Origin: Deltaproteobacteria bacterium | GTDB taxonomy: Bacteria > Desulfobacterota > Desulfuromonadia > Geobacterales > Pseudopelobacteraceae | NCBI GenBank assembly: GCA_021781535.1 | Contig: JAJXWO010000010.1 | Location: 1 to 64,000 of the forward strand | DNA length: 64,000 nucleotides | Reading direction: 5' to 3' | Part shown: piece after piece, positions 18,788-28,084 of the stretch | Position numbering within the stretch: position 1 is the stretch's first letter | How the letters are laid out: every line of letters starts with the position of its first letter | Notes under the pieces: model-generated | The model's database searches: none | The model's input: only the letters and a program-made list of their open reading frames with translations | What the model was told of the DNA's origin: nothing | Program-made: the position numbers and the translations under genes

Positions 18788-20113
18788 CTAGTTATTGACC
18801 GGCCACCCTGTTTCAAAATCCTCCGGATAAAAATTTTCTTTCGTACGGTTGTAATAACCGAACTGCAGTCGGGGAAATTCTTTTTTCAGGCGTTGCAGCA
18901 AGCGGTACATACCTATTCCCTGGCCATTGACCCCCATTTCACGGTTGTAGTACTCCGGGTCGATCGATAAATTGCGCATCTGAATCATGTCGACGTTCGT
19001 CTCTGCGACAAACTTCATCAGAGCTTCAACCTCCTGTGGAGCATCGGTAACACCGGGGGAGACTAGGTAGTTGATTGAAGTGAAGCGGCCCGCCTCCTTG
19101 GAAAGATTGACCGAACGAAGCACGTCGCTGAATTGATATCCTTTGGGTCGGTAATAACGGTTATACGTCTCCTCACGCACAGAATTCATCGAGAAACGGA
19201 ACGAGTCCATCCCGGCGTCACAGAGTTGCTGCACCCTCTCGGGGATTGATCCGTTCGAGTTGAAATTGACCGTGCCGCGTGAGCTTTCCTTTTTCATGCG
19301 CCTTGTTGCCACGGCAATGGTGTCTGCCTGCAGAATCGGGTCACCTTCGCATCCCTGACCATATGATACTATGGCCTGATCTGCCTGGTTCAGATGGGGG
19401 ATAGCGAGTTCACACAACTCCTCCGGGGTTGGGACAAAGCTGATCCGGTCGTGATTGGATGGGCAGCATTCCGCCGCCTGCAGACTGATGCAACCCAGGC
19501 AGGCAGAGTTGCAGATTGGCGAGGTTGGCAGCGGTGCCTCCCAGCGACGGTAAAACAAATTCTTGGCGGCAAAACAGTGATAATCGACGGCGCAACGGGA
19601 CAGTTGCTCCAGAAGGCGGTTGCCCGGCATCTGCTTCAACATCTCCCTGACCAGCGGGTCGAGAGTGCGATCATCGTAATTAACCGGATTCCAGTTGCTG
19701 TTGTTGTCCACCTTGCTGGCGGCGACAACGAAACAGTCACGTTCTTCATCCCACCCCACGGCGGTATAAGACCAGAGCGGCAACAGATCTGTCTTATGCG
19801 AATAGTCGCACGCCGGAAGCAGGGTGCGCAGATACCCGGGGGCCATGAAAGCAGATACCGCCTGAATTCTCTGGCTTCGTTTCCCCTCCCGCAGAGTGTC
19901 AACTGTGATAAAGGCTTTCGTGCGCGGGTCCCAGGCGATTGGGGGCATGGACGGCATCGTGAAGAGTCTGCTGTCTTCGGGGAGCGGTATTAATTCGACA
20001 TCTTCCGGCAGAGTCGGGACGGTCCCGTTCATTCCGGCCATGCAGAGTTCGGGGTGGTCGAAAATGTTCCCCTTGTGATCGGCATACAGCATCTTTGGCA
20101 AACGTCGCGACAC
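18788..20113 (-). CDS. Radical SAM protein of unknown function
   Basis: The 441-residue enzyme has the radical SAM cluster motif C-NSA-C-LG-C (CX3CX2C) at about residues 200-207 and a following Cys-containing AAECCPSN loop. C-terminal parts read like a SAM-barrel (YGQGCEGDP, FNSNGS, FRFSMNSV). The N-terminal 190 residues are not recognised. The GTG start at 20113 is chosen because AGGAG lies 7 bases upstream; the upstream ORF extension to 20167 lacks a ribosome site. No neighbouring gene suggests a substrate. Confidence 0.75.
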   Translation of the reverse strand: MSRRLPKMLYADHKGNIFDHPELCMAGMNGTVPTLPEDVELIPLPEDSRLFTMPSMPPIAWDPRTKAFITVDTLREGKRSQRIQAVSAFMAPGYLRTLLPACDYSHKTDLLPLWSYTAVGWDEERDCFVVAASKVDNNSNWNPVNYDDRTLDPLVREMLKQMPGNRLLEQLSRCAVDYHCFAAKNLFYRRWEAPLPTSPICNSACLGCISLQAAECCPSNHDRISFVPTPEELCELAIPHLNQADQAIVSYGQGCEGDPILQADTIAVATRRMKKESSRGTVNFNSNGSIPERVQQLCDAGMDSFRFSMNSVREETYNRYYRPKGYQFSDVLRSVNLSKEAGRFTSINYLVSPGVTDAPQEVEALMKFVAETNVDMIQMRNLSIDPEYYNREMGVNGQGIGMYRLLQRLKKEFPRLQFGYYNRTKENFYPEDFETGWPVNN

Positions 20114-20291
20114 GGTGGTGCTCCTGATAATTCGGTAGTTGTTTTTGGTTCTGGCATACAGGTGCAAAGTCTTGACAGACTACCGCTATATTTATTCATG
20201 TCAAGCGGGAATGTTTTGTAGTTGCATCTGCACACAATATGCTGAAGAATATGGAGACGATTTCAGAACGAATACAGTGGAGAAGTTTGCT

Positions 20292-21086
20292 ATGAACAGA
20301 ATCTCAACAGTGCTTTTTGCCATTATTGTATCAGTTAGCTCGACCGTTTTTGCCAGCTCGCCGTTACCATCGATTGAAAGCCTGAAACAACTCTATACAG
20401 CTCGATACGCCGGTATTGTTCCGGTCCAGTGGGGAGAAAAAATCCCGGGTGTCCGTACGAAGTTGGACACAAAGGAAAAGGTCATCGCCTTGACGCTTGA
20501 TGCCTGCGGCAGTGCCAAAGGAAGCGGGGTGGATTCCCGACTGGTGGAGTTTTTGATCCGCAAGCAGATCCCGGCGACACTGTTTATTAATGGCCGCTGG
20601 ATTGATGCCAACCCCGCACTGTTCAGGCAATTGGCCGCTAACCCGCTCTTTGAGATTGCCAACCACGGGATTCGTCACAAACCGGCCTCAGTCAGCGGCA
20701 GGTCGATATACGGTATTGCCGGGACGAAGAATGCCGGTGAGGTGGTGGAGGAAATCGAACAAAATGCCCGCAAGATTGAAGCGATAACCGGAGTTCGGCC
20801 GAAACTGTACCGTTCGGGTACCGCCTATTATGATGAGATTGCCGTTCAGATATCACAGGGACTCGGGCATGAGGTTGCCGGTTATTCACTGCTGGGAGAT
20901 GCCGGGGCAACCTGGAGCGCTGCACAGGTCAAAGCGGCACTCTTAAAAGCGGTCCCCGGCGATATTGCGCTGCTGCATATGAATCACCCCGAAGCGGGAA
21001 CAGGGGCGGGGATCATGGCGGCGGTACCCGAGCTGCAGCGGCGCGGCTTCCGCTTTGTCAGGATGTCGGATTATCCGTTGAAATAG
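20292..21086 (+). CDS. Exported polysaccharide deacetylase-like protein
   Basis: The 264-residue protein has a signal peptide (residues 1-21, ending VFAS) and a NodB-homology fold. The metal/catalytic motif is LTLDACG instead of the usual TFDDG, and the His motif appears as ANHGIRHKP. FINGRWID and the C-terminal IALLHMNHPEAGTG also fit the family. Such enzymes remove acetyl groups from peptidoglycan or polysaccharide. The altered first motif resembles a known subgroup, but substrate and activity are unproven. The ATG at 20292 is preceded by TGGAGAAG. Confidence 0.75.
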   Translation: MNRISTVLFAIIVSVSSTVFASSPLPSIESLKQLYTARYAGIVPVQWGEKIPGVRTKLDTKEKVIALTLDACGSAKGSGVDSRLVEFLIRKQIPATLFINGRWIDANPALFRQLAANPLFEIANHGIRHKPASVSGRSIYGIAGTKNAGEVVEEIEQNARKIEAITGVRPKLYRSGTAYYDEIAVQISQGLGHEVAGYSLLGDAGATWSAAQVKAALLKAVPGDIALLHMNHPEAGTGAGIMAAVPELQRRGFRFVRMSDYPLK

Positions 21087-21102
21087 CCTCTGAAACAGAA
21101 TT

Positions 21103-21141
21103 GGGCAGGGGACGGGGCGGATGTAATTCCGCCCCCTGCCC
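21103..21141. terminator. Bidirectional terminator-like hairpin
   Basis: GGGCAGGGGACGGGGCGGA and TCCGCCCCCTGCCC form a long GC-rich stem around TGTAAT between the converging deacetylase and sensor kinase genes. A related hairpin with the shared GTAATTCCGCC core occurs at 58668. Confidence 0.6.
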
Positions 21142-21169
21142 GATTTACTACCCCTGTATCACATCACCA

Positions 21170-23230
21170 TCATACTTCAATCCGAAACTCAATCCCGCCT
21201 TCGGTATTGCGTGCCGTCAAGTGGCCGCTCATATTTTGTTCGATTATGACTTTTGACATATAGAGTCCGATGCCAGCTCCTTTATCAGGAGCGCGGGTTG
21301 TAAAATAGGGGTCAAAAATCTTGGGAATGATGTCGTCAGAAATCCCTCCGCAATTGTCCCGGATATAAACGACTGAACGGTCGTTTTCAGCCGTTACGCG
21401 GATCTGTATGCATGGAGCGGAGGTGCCGCGTTCAATACAGGCCTCACGGGAGTTTGAGAGTATGTTAAACAGCACCTGTGCATACTCATTCCGGTAGCCA
21501 CTGGCGACAATACTCTCATTGTCTTCAAATTCTACCTCGATGTTATGGGTGGACAGTGCTGACGAGACAAACTCAAGAGCATGGTGGATAGTTTCGCCGA
21601 CAAGGAAGTCACTTTTTTCTTTGTCGGCGTGAAAGAAGTTACGGAAGTCGTCGATGGTGTGTGACATTTGGATGATAACATCCATTGCGGTATCAATATC
21701 CTTTTTAAGTTCATCATGCGTTATGGTGCCGGCATTGAACGAAAACAGCAGATTCTGGATAATCAAGCCGACATTATTGAGCGGTTGACGCCACTGATGG
21801 GCAATATTGTTGATCATCTCGCCCATGGCAGCCAAGCGCGCCTGCTGGATCAAAGCCTGATCCTTCTGCCGCAGGTCTGCGACCGCCAGTTTGACGCGTT
21901 CTTCCAGCGAGCGGTTCATCTCCTCAAGTTTTGCTTGTGCCGTTTCGCGTTCGGCGACCTCTTCCTCGAGTTGTTCTGTCTGCTCAAAGAGTTCGTGTTC
22001 CATTTGTTTGCGCTCGGTTATGTCCTGGTTGCTGGCCCGCCACCCCCAAGGAAGTCCGTCCGGCGTAAAAACCTGCCGGCAAATATGGCTGATCCAGCGG
22101 ACCTCTCCCTCTTTGCTTACAATCCGGATTTCAAACGGCACTATCTTTCCATGAGAATCAATAATATGGGTATGATTCAAGTACATTTCACGGTCATCGG
22201 GATGAAGTACCCGATAGAACAGTTCTCGATCGCTATTAAATTCGTCAACAGAATAGCCGGTTAATTCATGTGCAGACGGCGACATATACTGGAAGGAACC
22301 ATCCGGCAGACGCCAAAATTCCCAGTTAGATGCATAATCAGCGACTATCTGGAGATGTGCCCTTCCTTTCTCCAGCGATTCCTGCACCTTTTGCCGTTCG
22401 GAAATTTCTTCTTCCAGCTGTATGGTTTGCTGACGGAGTTCAATTTCTCCCTGTCTTTGAGCCTGGCAGCTTTCAGAAAGCTTGCGCGCCCCCATTCCCG
22501 TCACCCCCAAGGCCAATAACCAGATCATGCCGTGAAAAGCAAGGGATCCGACAATCTGTCCGTGACCGGCATCAATCAGCGGCTGAATCGGAATCGAAAC
22601 ACTTATTCCCCCACGTATGGAGCCAACCGTAAAGCCTTGTGATGCATGGCATTTCAAACACGGTTTTTCAGTAATAAATGGGCTCATAAGCCGCAAATAA
22701 GGTTTTCCATCCGTGGTCACAATTGCGCTAACCTCGTTCTCCCCGCTTTCTAAAGAGCGGAGTGCAGTCCTTTCCCAAGGGTCAGGAGCGTTTTCAGGAC
22801 GAAGTGGTTTCAGGCTGGTGAGGCGAGCTTGCCCGAGAAAAGTACTTCTTTTTTGAGCAAGTTCATTGACCTGGCGAGTCATATAGGCGGGGTTTATGAG
22901 CGTCAGTTGCTTCCCTGATGGAGTGCGGATGTCACGTTCCGGTACGTGGGAAAGATAGGGGTTGGGTGGAGATTGGGGGGTTACCGGCGCGTAGACGCCG
23001 CCATGAGACGATCCCCAGTGGCGATACAAAGCATCACGCTCAATGACGGTGCGCGCTTCGGCCAAGGCTACCCTATCAAATACCTTTCGTTCTTCATGTA
23101 CATTCCAGAACCACGAGACAGCGATTAGAACAGTCCAGATGCCTATCAATATCCAGGCAAACAGCCTGATTTTTCGGGGGAGAAAGCCGTCTTCATTTGC
23201 GAGGTCTGTCCTCTTTTGTGAGGGTTGCAT
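21170..23230 (-). CDS. Sensor histidine kinase with c-type haem input domain and PAS
   Basis: The 686-residue kinase has a first membrane helix (about 22-43), a periplasmic DUF3365/Tll0287-like domain containing a single haem site CLKCH (191-195), a second membrane helix (about 228-246), a coiled coil, a PAS domain (about 300-410, WEFWRLPDGSFQYMSPSAHE), a second coiled coil, an H-box with MINNIAHQWRQPLN, and a HATPase domain with a GISDDIIPKIFDPYFTT G-box. It should read periplasmic redox state or a gas ligand through the haem and phosphorylate an unlinked response regulator, since no receiver gene adjoins it. Confidence 0.88.
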   Translation of the reverse strand: MQPSQKRTDLANEDGFLPRKIRLFAWILIGIWTVLIAVSWFWNVHEERKVFDRVALAEARTVIERDALYRHWGSSHGGVYAPVTPQSPPNPYLSHVPERDIRTPSGKQLTLINPAYMTRQVNELAQKRSTFLGQARLTSLKPLRPENAPDPWERTALRSLESGENEVSAIVTTDGKPYLRLMSPFITEKPCLKCHASQGFTVGSIRGGISVSIPIQPLIDAGHGQIVGSLAFHGMIWLLALGVTGMGARKLSESCQAQRQGEIELRQQTIQLEEEISERQKVQESLEKGRAHLQIVADYASNWEFWRLPDGSFQYMSPSAHELTGYSVDEFNSDRELFYRVLHPDDREMYLNHTHIIDSHGKIVPFEIRIVSKEGEVRWISHICRQVFTPDGLPWGWRASNQDITERKQMEHELFEQTEQLEEEVAERETAQAKLEEMNRSLEERVKLAVADLRQKDQALIQQARLAAMGEMINNIAHQWRQPLNNVGLIIQNLLFSFNAGTITHDELKKDIDTAMDVIIQMSHTIDDFRNFFHADKEKSDFLVGETIHHALEFVSSALSTHNIEVEFEDNESIVASGYRNEYAQVLFNILSNSREACIERGTSAPCIQIRVTAENDRSVVYIRDNCGGISDDIIPKIFDPYFTTRAPDKGAGIGLYMSKVIIEQNMSGHLTARNTEGGIEFRIEV

Positions 23231-23361
23231 CTGGTACCTTCCGAACGAGAATTGCCATGTGACGAGTCAGGCTGGGACTCCAAATCAAAAAAAGTCTGGC
23301 GTAATATGTGTGCTTTTACCCAATAGATCATCTGACAGGTATGAAGCAGAACGTCATATAC

Positions 23362-25752
23362 TTACAAAGTTTTTTCAATTCGTTTCAGTAATAGCGAGTT
23401 AAGTACGACAGATACCGAAGAAAAAGCCATTGCCAAACCGGCATACTCGGGCTTCAGGTAAATGCCGTGACCCGCCAGCAAACCGGCTGCTATCGGAATG
23501 CCGAGGATGTTGTAGAAAAGTGCCCAGAACAGATTCTGTTTGATTTTGGTCAAAGTGGCCCGGCCGATTGCTATTGCCCGCACGGCATCCATCAGATCAC
23601 TCCGTATCAGAACAATATCGCCGGTTTCTTTGGCAACATCAGTGCCTCCACCGATGGCGATGCCGATCTGGGCTTGGGCAAGAGCGGGTGCATCATTAAT
23701 TCCATCTCCCACCATACCGACAATCATGCCGCGATCTTGGTACTCTTTGACCACGTCCCGTTTACGATCCGGCATCACCTCTGCTTCAAACGTGTCAACT
23801 CCCGCTTGTTGTGCCACGATAGTTGCGACATCGACATGATCGCCGGTAATCATGCAGGTGGTTATACCCATCCGGCGTAATTCTGCGACAGCCAGGGATG
23901 ATCCTGGCTTCAGTGTGTCGGCAAAGGCGGCCATGCCAACCAGTGCATTTCCGACCGCAACGTAAACCAGAGATTTGCCGGCTGCGGTCAATTCGTTGCC
24001 TTTTTTTGCAAGCGGAGCCAGTGCAATATCGAGTTCCTCCATCAGTCGTTCGTTGCCGACCGCCATCTGGAATCCTTCATACTGGCAGATAATTCCCAAA
24101 CCGCCTCGTTCCTCAAATTTGTCAGCCTGTCCCGGTTCGATGCCCGCCTCCCGTGCCGCTGTGATTGCCGCCTGGGCCAATGGATGGGTTGAGTATGCTT
24201 CGGCGGTAGCCAGACATACAAGCAGCTTGGTCGGATCAATGCCCCGCGAGGCCGGTACCAGGTCGGTCATCTCTGGCGTCCCTTTGGTCAGTGTCCCGGT
24301 TTTGTCAAGCAGGAGAACATTTAAACGGGAGATTATTTCGAGAGCGGATCCTTTTTTTATCAATATGCCACGGCCAAGTGCAATTCCGCTTCCGACCATG
24401 ATGGCGGTCGGAGTCGCAAGTCCCATAGCGCATGGGCAGGCGATCACCAAAACGGTAATCGCAAAGCGGAACGCGGTCAGAAAGTCTCGGGAAAGGATGG
24501 CATACCAGGCAATAAAGGTGACAGCCGCCAGCACCATCACGATCGGCACGAACCATGCGGAAACAGCATCGGCGAAGCGCTGGATCGGAGCTTTGTCCCC
24601 TTGGGCTTCACGCACCATCTTGACGATTTGTGCCAGCAGGGTCGCCTCGCCGATTCGGGTCGCCCGTATCCGCATGACCCCATTGGTGCTGACGGTGGCT
24701 CCGGTAACAAGGTCGCCCGGTTTTTTCAGCACCGGTAACGATTCGCCGGTGATCATGCTCTCATTGACGGAACCACCCCCCTCAAGCACTTCACCATCGA
24801 CCGGAATGATATCACCGGCACGAACGAGAACAACGTCGCCAACCCGGATGACAGAGGCTGGCACTTCCTTTTCCCCGTCATCGGTCACGAGGCGTGCCTT
24901 ATCTGCTTGCAGGTGGAACAGTTTCTTGAGCGCTTCACTTGCTTTGCCGCGGGCGCGAGCTTCAAGGTATTTGCCGAGACGGATAAACGCGATCAGCATG
25001 GCCGAGGTTTCGAAAAATACTTCATGATGTGGGCCGAGTAGTCCGAAGTAGGCGGCCAGTGAATAAAAATAAGCGGCAGAAGTTCCCAAGGCTACAAGTA
25101 CATCCATGTTAGTACTGCGATTCCTGAGAGCGCTCCAGGCCCCGCGATAGAAGATTAGCCCTGCGGAAAACTGAATCATAGTGGCCAGCAGCAGGTTGAG
25201 CTGCATCACGGCATGATTGGAGTGCAACCGCATCGTAAACATGATTGGCAGAGACGCAAGTAGCGAGAAGATAAACCAGTTTCGTTGGGAGCGCAGGCCT
25301 TCGTCGTGGGCAATTTCAGAAATGTGCAGTTCCACCGGGGTGTAGCCTGCTTCATGGACGAGAGTGAAGATATCGGCAGAGCCGATTTGCTGCGGGTCAA
25401 AACGGACAAATCCGGTTTCAGCCGCTAGATTGACGATGGCAGTGGTAATTGCAGGATGCTCGAGCAGCTTCTTTTCAAGGGTGTTGACGCAGGAGGCGCA
25501 GTGCAACCCGCGAACGCTAAAGGTCAGCTCACCAAACGGCTCAGGCCTGACAACCCCGTAGCCGAGGGCCTCGACGAGCGCGATGATCTGTTCTTCCGAG
25601 ATGATGGCAGGGTCGTGATTGACGGTCAGTTCTGCCATGGCAAAATTAACTACGGCACTCAGTACTCCTTCTCTCCGGGCCAGATCCTTTTCGATCCGGG
25701 CAGCGCAATTCGCACAGGACATCCCGGTTATTGAGAGGGTCTCCTTACTCAT
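23362..25752 (-). CDS. copA: Copper-translocating P1B-type ATPase
   Basis: The 796-residue pump has two N-terminal heavy-metal-associated domains ([22 protein letters not shown]), eight membrane helices, the CPC metal motif ([13 protein letters not shown]), the DKTGTLT phosphorylation site, a nucleotide domain and [10 protein letters not shown]. The CPC together with the ending [25 protein letters not shown] fits Cu+ export. It follows the AI-2E permease gene after 12 bases on the same strand. No copper regulator is visible here. Confidence 0.94.
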   Translation of the reverse strand: MSKETLSITGMSCANCAARIEKDLARREGVLSAVVNFAMAELTVNHDPAIISEEQIIALVEALGYGVVRPEPFGELTFSVRGLHCASCVNTLEKKLLEHPAITTAIVNLAAETGFVRFDPQQIGSADIFTLVHEAGYTPVELHISEIAHDEGLRSQRNWFIFSLLASLPIMFTMRLHSNHAVMQLNLLLATMIQFSAGLIFYRGAWSALRNRSTNMDVLVALGTSAAYFYSLAAYFGLLGPHHEVFFETSAMLIAFIRLGKYLEARARGKASEALKKLFHLQADKARLVTDDGEKEVPASVIRVGDVVLVRAGDIIPVDGEVLEGGGSVNESMITGESLPVLKKPGDLVTGATVSTNGVMRIRATRIGEATLLAQIVKMVREAQGDKAPIQRFADAVSAWFVPIVMVLAAVTFIAWYAILSRDFLTAFRFAITVLVIACPCAMGLATPTAIMVGSGIALGRGILIKKGSALEIISRLNVLLLDKTGTLTKGTPEMTDLVPASRGIDPTKLLVCLATAEAYSTHPLAQAAITAAREAGIEPGQADKFEERGGLGIICQYEGFQMAVGNERLMEELDIALAPLAKKGNELTAAGKSLVYVAVGNALVGMAAFADTLKPGSSLAVAELRRMGITTCMITGDHVDVATIVAQQAGVDTFEAEVMPDRKRDVVKEYQDRGMIVGMVGDGINDAPALAQAQIGIAIGGGTDVAKETGDIVLIRSDLMDAVRAIAIGRATLTKIKQNLFWALFYNILGIPIAAGLLAGHGIYLKPEYAGLAMAFSSVSVVLNSLLLKRIEKTL

Positions 25753-25764
25753 ACATTGGTACCT

Positions 25765-26820
25765 CTATTTAAAATTCCCCCGCACGAAATGTCCCCAGGT
25801 GATTTTTATGGCCGATGCTATGGGGAGTGCCAGCAGGATGCCCCAGAATCCAAGTGTTTCACCGAGGGCCATGACCATGATAATCGTTACCAGTGGGTTT
25901 AGATTCATGGACTCTTTAAAAATCAACGGCTTGATAACATACCCCTCGACGAAGTAGATGACAGCAAATGCAAGGATGGTCTGACCAAGCATGGCTACTG
26001 ACTGGAATTTAAACCAGGCAAAGAAGAGTGCCGGCAGAGTCGCAATGATTACTCCAATGAAAGGGAGGATCGAGGCGGCTCCAGCAAATGCGCCGCATAA
26101 GATCGGATGAGGAATGTCGAGCACAAAGAGAGCGGCCGTTGCAAGCAACGCAACAATAATGGACACCACGACCTGGCCGCGCAGATAACCGCCGATGCTG
26201 CTGTTTACCTCGTGGGCAATGGATACGATTTGACTTCGCCTCCCTTCAGGGAGCCAAGAGATCGTTGTATCAATGACGGTCTGCTTGTAGTAGAGCATAA
26301 AAAAAACGAGGATCGGGGAAAGTACAATATTGAAGATATTGAAAAAAATGCGCGTTCCAAAGCTGTAAGCCCAGAATCCGGCCTTTTCTGCCGCCTGGTC
26401 GATGTTAGCGGATGCTTTGTCTATCAACCATTCTATTTCAGCGGAACCGTAGCGGTCAGGCAGACGGTTTTTCCATTCCAGAGCGGCCTGCTTGAGTTTC
26501 AGGACATAGGATGGCAGATCAAGGATGAATGAGTTCCAACTGATGGTGGCGGCAGGCAAGATGAAGGCCAGAAAGAAAACAGTTAAAATCCCCAAAACTA
26601 TATACAGCAGTCCCAGGGCGTACATTCGTTTCAACCCGCGATGTTCGGCTCTTACGAGAATGGGGTCGAGAAGGTAGGCGATAACCCAGGAAAGGAGAAA
26701 ACAGGAAATAGTATGTTGCAGTGCGTATCCGGCTGCTGCCAGCAGGCAAAAAAGCAGTATTGTGGCAATAAGCCTGCCGTAATCGTTGCGTGGCGCGTGG
26801 GCGTGGTGGGTGTGCTCCAT
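25765..26820 (-). CDS. AI-2E / PerM family membrane protein
   Basis: The 351-residue protein has about eight membrane helices and the family segments GYLRGQVVVSIIVALL, ILPFIGVIIATLPALFFA and YVIKPLIFKESMNLNPLV. Members have been called autoinducer-2 exporters or PerM permeases and some act as Na+/H+ antiporters; the substrate here is unknown. The start at 26820 has AGGGGAAACC upstream. A His-rich N-terminal tail (EHTHHAHAPR) is unusual and might bind metal, which is of interest next to copA. Confidence 0.82.
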   Translation of the reverse strand: MEHTHHAHAPRNDYGRLIATILLFCLLAAAGYALQHTISCFLLSWVIAYLLDPILVRAEHRGLKRMYALGLLYIVLGILTVFFLAFILPAATISWNSFILDLPSYVLKLKQAALEWKNRLPDRYGSAEIEWLIDKASANIDQAAEKAGFWAYSFGTRIFFNIFNIVLSPILVFFMLYYKQTVIDTTISWLPEGRRSQIVSIAHEVNSSIGGYLRGQVVVSIIVALLATAALFVLDIPHPILCGAFAGAASILPFIGVIIATLPALFFAWFKFQSVAMLGQTILAFAVIYFVEGYVIKPLIFKESMNLNPLVTIIMVMALGETLGFWGILLALPIASAIKITWGHFVRGNFK

Positions 26821-26828
26821 GGTTTCCC

Positions 26829-27284
26829 CTAAACGTGCTTCGGATCCTGCAGGAACACATCGGCTGTAAACAGGTTGTTTTCTTCCATCCATGTTTTAAC
26901 GCGATTGGAAAGAAACTTATCCTTCCATAAGGCAAATCGATCTTCCTCATGCGGATAGAATGAGAGGATGTCTTCGATCTTTCCGTATGGATTTCTGCCT
27001 GCCATCGAGCTGTGCAGCAGGTCAAGTAATTCAGGGTCTGAAATCTGTGTGACAAATTCCATCATGATATGGCGCTCACTGTGATAGTCAAAGGGGGGGA
27101 TTTCCAGGAAGCGCTCACCATTGTTCTTGAGTTGCTGGCGGACATCATTGCTATCTGATGTGGAAGGAACAAAGAATATTTCACCGGTAAGCCGGTCGAG
27201 AAAATAGGCCTTGTCGGGCTGCCCGCTGGTAAAAGCGCCGAGCAGATCCTCCCACGATATTTCAACACTGTGAATCTTTGCCAT
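26829..27284 (-). CDS. UPF0158 family protein
   Basis: The 151-residue acidic protein matches the UPF0158 family: EISWEDLLGAF near the start, YFLDRLTGEIFFV, and the repeated pattern of short helices ending with FLQDP. No enzymatic motif is seen and the family function is unknown. It is eight bases upstream of the AI-2E gene and begins the minus-strand group ending in copA. Confidence 0.75.
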   Translation of the reverse strand: MAKIHSVEISWEDLLGAFTSGQPDKAYFLDRLTGEIFFVPSTSDSNDVRQQLKNNGERFLEIPPFDYHSERHIMMEFVTQISDPELLDLLHSSMAGRNPYGKIEDILSFYPHEEDRFALWKDKFLSNRVKTWMEENNLFTADVFLQDPKHV

Positions 27285-27346
27285 TTAACATCTCCTTCTG
27301 TTCTTCTTGTTGACTTTTTGATGGTGATCGAAGCACAATCTGCGCC

Positions 27347-28084
27347 ATGCGAGCCATTTTTATAGCTGATGCCCATCTTGTGTCGCCGAACGACACCAAC
27401 TTTCGCCTGCTGCTTCGTTTTCTGAGTGAACTGGAGGGGGAACTGGATGTCCTCTATATTATGGGCGACCTGTTTGATTTCTGGCTGGGCTTCCCGTCTC
27501 ATCCTTTCACCCAGTACAACCCGGTACTTGACGCATTGGAACGCGTGGTCGCACGCGGCTGCAGGCTGGTATATTTCGAAGGAAACCATGATTTCCATCT
27601 GGGAACGATCTTTTCGCAGCGGCTGAAAGCAGAGATTCATACCGGACCTGCCATAGAATATGTACAGGGAAAACGGTTATATGTCTGCCATGGTGATCAG
27701 ATCAACAGGGAAGATTTCCTCTACCGCCTGCTCCGATTTCTGCTCCGCACACGTCTGGTGGCTGCCAGTATCAGCCATTTCCCCCCTGCGTGGGCAGAAA
27801 TGATCAGGAGACGTCTGCAAAAGCAAAGCCAGGCCGGGTATACGGTGAAAACGGCCCGGTGGAACTACCGCCAGATCCTTTTGGACTTTGCCCATATGCT
27901 GCAGAAGCAAGGATGTGACGGTCTTGTCACCGGCCACTTCCACCTTGCACTGCGTGAAGACCTCCCTGATCCTCCTTTTGCTGTTCTGTCACTCGGTGAC
28001 TGGATGGAACAGTTTACTTATGGAGAAATGCTCGACGGAGAGTTGCGGCTCAGGGTCTATCCGTCCGACTTCACTGCTTCCTGA
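27347..28084 (+). CDS. lpxH: UDP-2,3-diacylglucosamine diphosphatase LpxH-like
   Basis: The 245-residue metallophosphoesterase has the full metal-ligand series: IADAHL, MGDLFDFW, GNHDFHLG, CHGD and GHFH. This pattern, with DLFDFWLGF, is typical of LpxH, which releases UMP from UDP-2,3-diacylglucosamine in lipid A synthesis. The 3' end overlaps the converging penicillin-binding protein gene by 14 bases. The exact lipid A role is inferred from the family. Confidence 0.85.
   Translation: MRAIFIADAHLVSPNDTNFRLLLRFLSELEGELDVLYIMGDLFDFWLGFPSHPFTQYNPVLDALERVVARGCRLVYFEGNHDFHLGTIFSQRLKAEIHTGPAIEYVQGKRLYVCHGDQINREDFLYRLLRFLLRTRLVAASISHFPPAWAEMIRRRLQKQSQAGYTVKTARWNYRQILLDFAHMLQKQGCDGLVTGHFHLALREDLPDPPFAVLSLGDWMEQFTYGEMLDGELRLRVYPSDFTAS

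Noticed and set aside
20150-20170. TGGCA..TGCA resembling a sigma-54 promoter
   Set aside because: GG and GC are nine instead of ten bases apart, and it does not suit the deacetylase start.
23975-25027. 350-residue plus-strand ORF
   Set aside because: Antisense shadow of copA; no domain and no ribosome site.
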